Below, piece after piece: positions 40,697-47,155 of a DNA stretch of 48,413 nt. The DNA lies in the NCBI GenBank assembly GCA_020723855.1, contig DYIB01000012.1, forward strand, positions 1-48,413. Direction: 5' to 3'. The notes beneath the pieces are model-generated. The model saw only the letters and a program-made list of their open reading frames with translations. It was not told the origin of the DNA and did no database searches. A program made the position numbers and the translations under genes. The stretch is from Uliginosibacterium gangwonense. GTDB taxonomy: Bacteria > Pseudomonadota > Gammaproteobacteria > Burkholderiales > Rhodocyclaceae. The stretch's first letter is position 1. Each line of letters opens with the position of its first letter.

Positions 40697-41068
40697 CTAG
40701 AATGAGAACACCACGTCCTGCTGTTCCATGAGCCGGCCGATCTCGGCCCGCTCCAGCACTTCCACCGGCACGCACAGGTCGTCCGCCGTGAGGCCGCGCG
40801 CCTGCAGGGCCTCGCGCTCCACGTAGAGCCTGGTGATGTCGTAGTCCTCCAGCGCCCGGTAGGTGGGCTGGAAGTTCTTCACTTCTATGCCCTTGGTCTG
40901 GTGGCCCTTCCTGAGCTGGTATACGCCGTCGTCCATGAACACCAGGCTCACGTCCTGATCGAAGGCGGCGGCGATCAGCACCACCTCCAGGGATTCCAGC
41001 GCGTAGATGGTGCCGTAGGGCGCCTTGCGGTTGACGTACATGAACTTCTTGATGGTCCCTTCGCTCAT
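40697..41068 (-). CDS. dsrF: DsrF, sulfurtransferase complex subunit
   Basis: 123 residues, TusC-like. It shows the DsrE/F fold start KKFMYVNRKAPYGTIYALE and the central VSLVFMDDGVYQLRKGH. It is the structural partner of DsrE in the DsrEFH hexamer. It lies 3 nt after dsrE. Confidence 0.95.
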   Translation of the reverse strand: MSEGTIKKFMYVNRKAPYGTIYALESLEVVLIAAAFDQDVSLVFMDDGVYQLRKGHQTKGIEVKNFQPTYRALEDYDITRLYVEREALQARGLTADDLCVPVEVLERAEIGRLMEQQDVVFSF

Positions 41069-41071
41069 GGC

Positions 41072-41431
41072 CTAGTCTCCGAACGTCACGGTGCGGTCCG
41101 CCTGGATGCCCGCCTCGATGAGCTGGCCCAGGCCCGAGATGCGGAAGCCGCTGGCCAGATTCTCCTCCCTGATGCCGCGGCGCAGCGCCGCGGCGACGCA
41201 CACCACCAGGTCCACGCCGTGCTCCTCGGCCAGCCTGGACCAGCGGTTCACGATGTGGCGGTCGTCCTGGGGCGGCTCGGTGAGGCGCGTGGCGTTGTTC
41301 ACGCCGTCGTGATAGAAGAACACGCGCACAATCTCGTGCCCCTTGGCCAGCGCCGCGCGGCAGAACAGATAGGCGCTGTCGGCGGCCTGGTGGGTGTAGG
41401 GGCCTTCGTTGACCAGAATGGCGAACTTCAT
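41072..41431 (-). CDS. dsrE: DsrE, catalytic sulfurtransferase subunit
   Basis: 119 residues, TusD-like. The persulfide-carrying Cys sits in DLVVCVAAALRRG (about residue 78), the expected active-site position. The N-terminus MKFAILVNEGPYTHQAAD and VFFYHDGVNNA are typical. It donates sulfur to DsrC. It lies 9 nt after dsrB. Confidence 0.96.
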   Translation of the reverse strand: MKFAILVNEGPYTHQAADSAYLFCRAALAKGHEIVRVFFYHDGVNNATRLTEPPQDDRHIVNRWSRLAEEHGVDLVVCVAAALRRGIREENLASGFRISGLGQLIEAGIQADRTVTFGD

Positions 41432-41440
41432 GGGGCGCCG

Positions 41441-42517
41441 TCAGAAGCGGATATGGACCGAGGCGTTGAGGTTGGCGCGACCGCCGCGCCAGTCGTCGAT
41501 CAGGTACTTGGTGAAGGTGAGCCCGGTCTTCTCGAAGAAGCGCGGCCAGCCGATGCGCTCGATCCAGTCGGCCATGCGCTCCCAGGGACGGGCGTCCTCC
41601 TTGTACACGTGCAGGATGCGCTTCACCACCCCGGCCACCTCGGGCCAGCGCGGCGGATTGTTGGGCAGCCCGGCGGCCACCATCTTCATGAACTGGGGCT
41701 TCAGGCGTGCGTTCGAATTCTTGCCGCCGACCCACACCGCCAGCTTGGAATGCTCGGGATCGTTGATCTGCATGGGCGGGCAGGGCGGGAAACAGGCGCC
41801 GCAGCACACGCACTTCTTCTCGTCCACTTCCAGCGAGGGCTTGCCGTTCACCAGGGCGGGGCGGATCGCCGCCACCGGGCAGCGCGCCACCACGGCGGGG
41901 CGCTCGCACACGTTGGCGACCAGGTCGTGGTTGATCTTGGGCGGCTTGGTGTGCTGGATGATCACGGCGATGTCCGCCTGGCCGCCGCAGTTGATCTCGC
42001 AGCAGGAGGTGGACAGGCGCACCCGGTTGGGCATCCGCTCGTGCTTGAACTCTTCGTAGAGCTCGTCCATCAGCGCCTTGACCACGCCCGAGGCGTCGGT
42101 GCCGGGAATGTCGCAGTGCAGCCAGCCCTGGGTGTGGGCGATCATGGACACGGAGTTGCCGGTGCCGCCCACGGGAAAGCCGTTCCTCTCCAGCTCGTCG
42201 ATCAGCGGCGCCACCTTCTTTTCATCCGCCACGATGAACTCGATGTTGGAGCGGATGGTGAAGCGCACATGGCCTTCCGCGAACCGGTCGGCGATGTCGC
42301 ACAGCTTGCGCACCGTGTGGATGTCCATCTGGCGCTGGGTGCCGGCGCGTACGGTCCACACCTCGTCGCCGCTGTGGGATACGTGGTGCAGGACGCCCGG
42401 GCGCGGGCGGTCGTGGTACTTCCAATTGCCATAGTTCCTGGCCAGCATCGGGTGCAGGTACTGCATGTGGTCCGGCACGCCGCATTCAATGGGTTTGCGC
42501 ATTTGCGGTTGCGACAT
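41441..42517 (-). CDS. dsrB: Reverse dissimilatory sulfite reductase beta subunit
   Basis: 358 residues. DsrAB oxidises DsrC-bound sulfur to sulfite. Sirohaem/iron-sulfur cysteines are in LSTSCCEINCGG, and a ferredoxin domain contains CVCCGACFPPCPP. The N-terminal region CGVPDHMQYLHPMLARNYGN is characteristic of DsrB. The presence of dsrE, dsrF, dsrH and dsrL in the operon places the pair in the oxidative group. It lies 24 nt after dsrA. Confidence 0.97.
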   Translation of the reverse strand: MSQPQMRKPIECGVPDHMQYLHPMLARNYGNWKYHDRPRPGVLHHVSHSGDEVWTVRAGTQRQMDIHTVRKLCDIADRFAEGHVRFTIRSNIEFIVADEKKVAPLIDELERNGFPVGGTGNSVSMIAHTQGWLHCDIPGTDASGVVKALMDELYEEFKHERMPNRVRLSTSCCEINCGGQADIAVIIQHTKPPKINHDLVANVCERPAVVARCPVAAIRPALVNGKPSLEVDEKKCVCCGACFPPCPPMQINDPEHSKLAVWVGGKNSNARLKPQFMKMVAAGLPNNPPRWPEVAGVVKRILHVYKEDARPWERMADWIERIGWPRFFEKTGLTFTKYLIDDWRGGRANLNASVHIRF

Positions 42518-42541
42518 GTTGGTCTCCGTGGTCGATTGGTA

Positions 42542-43834
42542 TCAGGCGGCGGACTTGGCCCTGATTCTCGCTACCTCCTCGTCCCAGCCGTCGGTGCGCA
42601 CATAGGGGTTGGTGCGCGGGGCGGAAACCATGTTCGGGTCTATTTCCAGTTCCACGCCTTCGAGGAAGTTCACCAGGCCGATGCGCTCGATCATCTCGCC
42701 GCAGCGCTCGTGCTCCAGGGCGTTCTCGGCGAAGAAATCCACGATGCGCTTGGCCAGATCCAGCAGCTTGTCGAAGTCCTCGTCGCTCTCCAGCTTCATG
42801 AAGGGCACCACCACCGTGCCCATGAGGTCGCCGATCTTCAGGGTGCGCTTGCCGCCCACCAGGATGGTGGCGCCGCGGTCCTTGCCCGGCGCCAGCGCCC
42901 CGGTCATGACGTTGATGCAGTGCATGCAGCGCACGCAGTCCTTGTTGTTGATCTCCAGGGCCTGGCTGTCATTGAGGGCCACGCTGCTCAGGTTCGGGCC
43001 GCTGCGTACATCCTTGATCTCCTTGAGCTGGATGGCCTTGGTGGGGCAGCGGTTCACCACGTCGTTCACCAGCTCGCTCAAGCCGTGCTTGGCGAACCAC
43101 TTCTTCGCCAGGGCCTCGTCCGTCTGCATGTTGTCGCGCCAAGTGCCGATGACGGCCATGTCGGAGCGCTGGATGGAGTTCATGCAGTCGTTGCCGCAGC
43201 CGGAGAACTTGAACTTGAACTTGTAGGGCAGGGCCGGGCGGTGGATGTCGTCCAGGAAGGCGTTGATGATCTTGCGATGGGCCTTGGCCTCGTCGTAACA
43301 GGACTGCTCGCAGCGGGCGTGGCCGACGCAGGACATGGAGGTGCGCACCGCCGGGCCGGCGCCGCCCAGGTCGAAGCCCAGGGCGTTGATCTCGTCGAAG
43401 GCCTTCTGCACGTTCTCCGTGGTGCAGCCCTGGAACATGATGTCGCCGCTCTGGCCGTGGAAGGCGATCAGCCCCGAGCCGTACTTCTCCCAGATGTCGC
43501 AGAACTTGCGCAGGATGTCGGTGGTGTAGTGCATGCCCGCGGGCGGCATGACGCGCAGGGTGTGGAACTCGGCGGCATCCTTGAACACTGGCTGGTCGTG
43601 CTCGTCCTTGATTTCCGTGAAGCGCGGGATGACGCCGCCGCCGTAGCCGAACACGCCCACGGTGCCGCCTTTCCAGTAGCCCTTGCGCGTCTGGTAGGAA
43701 TGCTCCAGGTGGCCCAGCAGATCCACCATGTAGTCCTTGTCCGCGGCGAGGCGCTTCAGGCCCGTGACGAAGCTGGGCCAGGGGCCGGCTTCCAACTGGT
43801 CGAGATTGGGCGTGTCGTGGGGCTTCTTGGCCAT
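42542..43834 (-). CDS. dsrA: Reverse dissimilatory sulfite reductase alpha subunit
   Basis: 430 residues. DsrA pairs with DsrB and binds sirohaem(amide) coupled to a [4Fe-4S] cluster: ligand region SMSCVGHARCEQSCYDEAKA and KFSGCGNDCMNSI. A ferredoxin insertion has CVRCMHCINVMTGAL. GGAG lies 9 nt before the ATG on the minus strand. It is the first gene of the dsr operon, transcribed away from the TusA/DsrC-like cassette. Confidence 0.97.
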   Translation of the reverse strand: MAKKPHDTPNLDQLEAGPWPSFVTGLKRLAADKDYMVDLLGHLEHSYQTRKGYWKGGTVGVFGYGGGVIPRFTEIKDEHDQPVFKDAAEFHTLRVMPPAGMHYTTDILRKFCDIWEKYGSGLIAFHGQSGDIMFQGCTTENVQKAFDEINALGFDLGGAGPAVRTSMSCVGHARCEQSCYDEAKAHRKIINAFLDDIHRPALPYKFKFKFSGCGNDCMNSIQRSDMAVIGTWRDNMQTDEALAKKWFAKHGLSELVNDVVNRCPTKAIQLKEIKDVRSGPNLSSVALNDSQALEINNKDCVRCMHCINVMTGALAPGKDRGATILVGGKRTLKIGDLMGTVVVPFMKLESDEDFDKLLDLAKRIVDFFAENALEHERCGEMIERIGLVNFLEGVELEIDPNMVSAPRTNPYVRTDGWDEEVARIRAKSAA

Positions 43835-44044
43835 GGGTGATGTCTCCGTGATTGGTCGGCCGCGTCCGGCGCGGGTCCGTTAGTTGCTGCTGATGCTACG
43901 CATGCTGCGCTGCGATCAGCCATCACCCGCGCAGGCTATCGCCGGCCCTCCGTGGGAGTAGGCGCCCCCTACCCGAAAGGGTTATGGGCTGCCACGCCAT
44001 GCCGGTGATAGGCGGAGCCGGTGGCGCCGTGCATATTGCCGCGC
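43835..44044. promoter_or_regulatory. Divergent control region between dsrA and the sulfur-carrier cassette
   Basis: 210 nt without a gene. It contains GTAGG-CGCCC-CCTAC (43958-43972), a 5-bp dyad set in GGGAGTAGG...CCTACCC. Overlapping it, TACCC-GAAAG-GGTTA (43970-43984) is a second imperfect dyad. Closer to dsrA, GCTGAT (43889-43894) and ATCAGC (43915-43920) form another. These are plausible operator sites. I found no clear sigma-70 promoter for either direction, which suggests activator-dependent transcription. Confidence 0.4.
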
Positions 44045-44293
44045 ATGAGCGTCGATCGCGACCCGGACGACAAGGAAGAGCTGGTCCGCCTGGACAAGTT
44101 CACGGCGCCCCTGTGGGGCCAGGACATCGAGCTGCTGCAGGTGGAGTACCGGTCGGGCGGCACGCCGCTGCTGCGCCTGCGCATCCGCGAGAAGAAGCGC
44201 TTCACCATCTTCGACATAGACGCCCAAACCGCCCGGCGCTGGGGCCAGGTCATGCTCGACTGGGCGCGGCGGCAGGAGAGCGGTGACGGGTGA
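44045..44293 (+). CDS. Small unknown protein of the dsr-linked cassette
   Basis: 82 residues from ATG 44045 (a GTG at 44021 is in frame but less likely). I do not recognise it with certainty; it resembles small uncharacterised betaproteobacterial proteins. There is no signal peptide or membrane helix. It is mostly charged, with VRLDKFTAPLWGQDIELLQV followed by a beta-rich core (LRLRIREKKRFTIFDID) and a helix AQTARRWGQVMLDWARR. The pattern of an ordered, conserved-looking fold argues it is real. The frame ends in a heptamer repeat (GESGDG tail), so its last residues may be repeat-derived. It is the first gene divergent from dsrA. Confidence 0.7.
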   Translation: MSVDRDPDDKEELVRLDKFTAPLWGQDIELLQVEYRSGGTPLLRLRIREKKRFTIFDIDAQTARRWGQVMLDWARRQESGDG

Positions 44294-44360
44294 CGAGTGA
44301 CGAGTGACGAGTGACAAAACCGAACCGCGCGAGCGCAAGCCGTCACCCGTCATCCGTCAC
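44283..44360. repeat. GTGACGA heptamer repeats with inverted partner
   Basis: GTGACGG-GTGACGA-GTGACGA-GTGACGA-GTGAC (44283-44315) is a tandem 7-bp repeat. GTCACCCGTCATCCGTCAC (44342-44360) is its inverted partner 26 nt later, so the region can fold into a long hairpin between the 82-residue gene and the TusA gene. Confidence 0.75.
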
Positions 44361-44376
44361 GATTCAAGGAGAAAAC

Positions 44377-44859
44377 ATGGCTAGCGACAAACCGACCGTC
44401 ACCCTGGACATGAGCGGCCTGTCGTGCCCGGCGCCGCTCCTGGGCGCCAAGAAGATCGTGGACGACATGCAGCCGGGCCAGACCATGCTGCTCGTCTCCG
44501 ACTGCCCCGGCACGTCGGACGACTTGTTCGCCTGGTCGCGCCACACCGGTAACGAAGTGACGGAGGTGCGCAAGATCGAAGGCAACCGCGTCGCCTACAC
44601 CATCCGCAAGGGCGGCGAAGCAGTGCGCCGCTCGGCCCACGCGGTGCTGGACATGCGCGGCGTCACCTGCCCCGGCCCCATCCTCGAAGCGAAGAAGCTG
44701 CTGGACGGCATGGCTGCCGGCGAGGTGCTGCTGCTCATCAGCAACTGTCCGGGCACGGCGGCGGACGTGGACGCCTGGGTGCGCGCCACGGCGCTCGAAC
44801 TCCTGTCGCGCGTGGCCATCGGGCCGAACGCTTATGAGTTCTACCTGCGCAAGAAATAG
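44377..44859 (+). CDS. Tandem double TusA-domain sulfur carrier
   Basis: 160 residues from ATG 44377, with AAGGAG 5 nt upstream; the track start at 44311 falls in the repeat. Two complete TusA/SirA domains are fused. Domain 1 (residues 9-80) has the sulfur-binding Cys17 in GLSCPAPLLGAKKIVDDM. Domain 2 (residues 90-160) has Cys98 in GVTCPGPILEAKKLLDGM. Each also has a second Cys in a parallel DCPGT or NCPGT loop. TusA proteins carry persulfide sulfur to DsrE-type partners. Most are single-domain, about 80 residues. Its position next to dsr suggests sulfur delivery to DsrEFH; which domain is active is unknown. Confidence 0.92.
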   Translation: MASDKPTVTLDMSGLSCPAPLLGAKKIVDDMQPGQTMLLVSDCPGTSDDLFAWSRHTGNEVTEVRKIEGNRVAYTIRKGGEAVRRSAHAVLDMRGVTCPGPILEAKKLLDGMAAGEVLLLISNCPGTAADVDAWVRATALELLSRVAIGPNAYEFYLRKK

Positions 44860-44873
44860 AGGGGGACGGAACG

Positions 44874-44900
44874 ATGGCACACGCCAAGGACGAGTACTGA
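44874..44900 (+). other. Eight-codon mini-ORF between the TusA and DsrC-like genes
   Basis: ATG GCA CAC ... TAC TGA encodes MAHAKDEY, preceded by GGGGGACGGA, a plausible ribosome-binding site. It ends 7 nt before the DsrC-like start. It may be a decayed gene start or a coupling leader; it could also be chance. Confidence 0.25.
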
Positions 44901-44907
44901 GGCCGGT

Positions 44908-45273
44908 ATGGGTGACGCCTATCGCGATACCGCCGCTCGCGTGGTGATGGTGAACGGCCGTGCCGTGCCCACCGATGCGGAAGGCTATCTCATCCATCCG
45001 GAGGACTGGTCCGAGGACTTCGCCCGGGCGCTGGCGCGCGAGGAGGGGCTCACGCTCACGGACGAGCACTGGCAGGTGATCCGCTTCATCCGCGACTATT
45101 ACCACGAACACCGGGTGCAGCCCCAGGTGCGGGTGATGATCAAGCACTTCGCCGCCCTGTGGGGGCCGGAGCGGGGCAACAACCACTACCTGCACGAGAT
45201 CTTCCCCCGCGGCGGCCCCCAGAAGCAGGGCAACCGGCTGGCGGGGGTGCTGCGCACCAAAGGGGAGCACTAG
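44908..45273 (+). CDS. DsrC-family protein lacking both cysteines (RspA-like)
   Basis: 121 residues. The DsrC/TusE fold is clear: GYLIHPEDWSEDFARALARE, HWQVIRFIRDYYHEHRVQPQ and GPERGNNHYLHEIFPRGGPQ align with DsrC encoded at 40035. The C-terminal arm ends QKQGNRLAGVLRTKGEH, where DsrC has QACKIAGLPKPTGCV. The upstream Cys is Gly and the penultimate Cys is Glu; there is no Cys anywhere in the protein. DsrC relatives without cysteines have been named RspA and proposed to be regulatory. It therefore cannot carry sulfur and may compete with or modulate DsrC binding. Confidence 0.88.
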   Translation: MGDAYRDTAARVVMVNGRAVPTDAEGYLIHPEDWSEDFARALAREEGLTLTDEHWQVIRFIRDYYHEHRVQPQVRVMIKHFAALWGPERGNNHYLHEIFPRGGPQKQGNRLAGVLRTKGEH

Positions 45274-45276
45274 CTA

Positions 45277-45843
45277 ATGGCCGTGCGCATCCGCAGCCGC
45301 TTCCATGCGGCGCAGCGCAGCCGCACCGCCGCGGAGCTCGCCAGCGTCGTCGCGCAGCTCGCCTGGAAGCTGGCCCGGGAGTCGATCCGGCGCATGCGCG
45401 AAGCGCAGTTCGACATCGATCCCGGGCCTGCCTATTTCGATTTCGTGTGCGAAGCCCTGGCCTTCCACGCCTTGGTCGCCGACCGCATCGCCTACCGGCA
45501 ACTGGCGCCGGCGCGGCGCGCGGAATTCACCCGCGCTCTTGCCCTGCGCCTGGCGGACCTGGTCGAGGACAACGCCGACATGCTTCTGGCCGAGCCGGCG
45601 CCGGGCACGTGCCGGCGCCGCTTCCTGGAGCTGTTCAACACTGCCGGGGAAGAGTACGGCGCCTACGGCTACGGCGCCGACGGGCCGGATTTCGGTTTCC
45701 GCCGCTGCTTCGCCGCGCGCCTGGGCCGGGTGCTGCCGGCCAAGGACCGGCCCTGGGTGCATGACCAGGCGATGGAGATCGAAGCGCCGACAGCGGTCGC
45801 GGCCATCGAGAAGACCCTGGCGGGGTTGTTGGCGCAACGCTAG
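45277..45843 (+). CDS. Unknown helical protein of the dsr-linked cassette
   Basis: 188 residues beginning 3 nt after the DsrC-like stop, so almost surely co-transcribed. I do not recognise a family. It is soluble and predicted mostly alpha-helical, with an Arg-rich N-terminus (MAVRIRSRFHAAQRSRTAAE) and segments such as FDFVCEALAFHALVADRIAY and LALRLADLVEDNADMLLAE. A Gly/Tyr-rich patch follows (GEEYGAYGYGADGPDFGF). The size and helical character recall chaperone-like or sensor helical bundles, but this is only an impression. Its stop interlocks with that of the GGDEF gene in CTAG. Confidence 0.8.
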   Translation: MAVRIRSRFHAAQRSRTAAELASVVAQLAWKLARESIRRMREAQFDIDPGPAYFDFVCEALAFHALVADRIAYRQLAPARRAEFTRALALRLADLVEDNADMLLAEPAPGTCRRRFLELFNTAGEEYGAYGYGADGPDFGFRRCFAARLGRVLPAKDRPWVHDQAMEIEAPTAVAAIEKTLAGLLAQR

Positions 45844-47000
45844 AAGTCGCAGGCGACGACGCGGTCGCGCCCGGCCTGCTTCGCGCGGTACATGCGCGCG
45901 TCGGCCAGATCCACCAGCGCCTTCCAGTTGGCCGCGCCGTCGGCGGTGCGCTCCGCCACGCCGATGCTGGCGGTCTGCCCGGTGCCGTCGGGCCGCGTCG
46001 CCAGCGGCTGCGCCCGCAGGCGCTCCAGCCCCACCAGCGCCTGGCGGCAATCGGTGTGGGGCATGACGAGCAGGAATTCCTCGCCGCCCCAGCGCGCCAG
46101 GATGTCGCCCGTGCGCAACTGGCTGGTGATGGTATTCACCGTATCGCGCAGCAGCGTGTCGCCGGTATCGTGGCCGTAGTCGTCATTGACTTGCTTGAAA
46201 TGGTCCAGGTCGATGAAGGCGACGGCCAGGGGCGCGCCGCTGCGGCTGGCGAGGGTGAACTGCAACTCGAGCAGCTCTTCGCCGCTGTACCGGGAAAAAC
46301 TGCCGGTGAGCGGATCCCGTATCGCCTGGCGCACCAGCACGATGACGAACGCCAACTGGCTCATGCTGGAGAACATCGCCACCGCCGTCACCAGCAGCAG
46401 CAGCCAGAAGGCGCCGGCCACCGCGGGCCAGTCGGGCGGCGGCCAGTGCAGCAGGCTGGCCCAGATCTTGGCCAGGAGAATCGGCGCCGCCAGCGCCAGC
46501 GCCTCGACGGCGGTCAGCGGGAAGATGCTCATCCCGGCAAGCAGCAGGAAGGGCAGAAAGGTGTGGGTCGCCGCCACGGCGCGTGCCAGGCCGCTGAGCA
46601 CGTGCTGTTCGAGCAGGATCGCCGAGTAGAGATAGAACACTGTGGGGATGGCGAACAGCAGCCCGATGGCCCACCGGGCGTCCTTCATGCGCGTGCGTCC
46701 GCGTAGGCCGAAGAACAGCCAGAGCAGGGCGGCCGTCGCCGTGAACCGCCCCAGCGCCAGCAATGCCCACAGGTCCAAGCGGAAGGCGACGTAGTCCACC
46801 AGGGTCCACAGGGGCGTCAGCACCGCGAACAGGGCGGCCACCAGCCGCACCCGGGACAGGATCATCTGCGCGCGCCGGTTGCCGAGCAGGGCCATATGGC
46901 CGCCCGGGGCCGTCAGCCAGAACAGCTCCTGGCGCGTCAGCCCGCCGAGGGAAAGTTCGGCGAATTGGTCGATATAACGCTTCTGTGGGGAGGCCAACAT
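45840..47000 (-). CDS. Membrane-bound GGDEF diguanylate cyclase
   Basis: 386 residues from ATG 47000, with GGAG upstream; the track start at 47090 is in the IS region. A cytoplasmic N-terminus is followed by about six membrane helices (for example LVAALFAVLTPLWTLVDYV and TAAALLWLFFGL). The GGDEF domain begins near RDPLTGSFSRYSGEE. The active-site motif is GGEEF, and RTGD five residues ahead is the inhibitory c-di-GMP site, so it should be an active, feedback-controlled cyclase making c-di-GMP. The signal is unknown. It converges on the cassette gene at 45277. Confidence 0.92.
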   Translation of the reverse strand: MLASPQKRYIDQFAELSLGGLTRQELFWLTAPGGHMALLGNRRAQMILSRVRLVAALFAVLTPLWTLVDYVAFRLDLWALLALGRFTATAALLWLFFGLRGRTRMKDARWAIGLLFAIPTVFYLYSAILLEQHVLSGLARAVAATHTFLPFLLLAGMSIFPLTAVEALALAAPILLAKIWASLLHWPPPDWPAVAGAFWLLLLVTAVAMFSSMSQLAFVIVLVRQAIRDPLTGSFSRYSGEELLELQFTLASRSGAPLAVAFIDLDHFKQVNDDYGHDTGDTLLRDTVNTITSQLRTGDILARWGGEEFLLVMPHTDCRQALVGLERLRAQPLATRPDGTGQTASIGVAERTADGAANWKALVDLADARMYRAKQAGRDRVVACDF

Positions 47001-47078
47001 GTCTCCGGGCTTCTTTATTAACGGCGCAGAAAGAGCCAAATGTAGGCTTGTTATCACTCTTGTCCAAAACAGCTTATG

Positions 47079-47155
47079 ACGACGGGCCATCCGAAGGTGT
47101 AGGGTATGGGTGCATCGCCAAACGCACTTTTGCCCGACCGAAGGAGGCCCGTCGT
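47079..47155 (+). promoter_or_regulatory. Fold-back structure covering the transposase start
   Basis: ACGACGGGCC (47079-47088) is exactly complementary to GGCCCGTCGT (47146-47155). The right arm covers the end of the AAGGAGG ribosome-binding site and the GTG start. A transcript entering from outside the element would contain both arms and hide the start, whereas one starting inside would not. Confidence 0.5.

Noticed and set aside
31159-43834. Possibility that the dsr locus is from a sulfate reducer (reductive type)
   Set aside because: dsrEFH and dsrL are present, dsrD is absent, and the gene order is that of sulfur oxidisers.
40901-43840. 979-codon open frame on the plus strand opposite dsrA, dsrB, dsrE and dsrF
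   Set aside because: It is antisense to four certain genes. Composition is dominated by His, Ala, Val and Gly as expected for a GC-rich shadow frame, and no domain is visible.
44283-44360. Short regular repeats that might be taken for CRISPR
   Set aside because: The unit is 7 bp in direct tandem with no spacers and no cas genes nearby.
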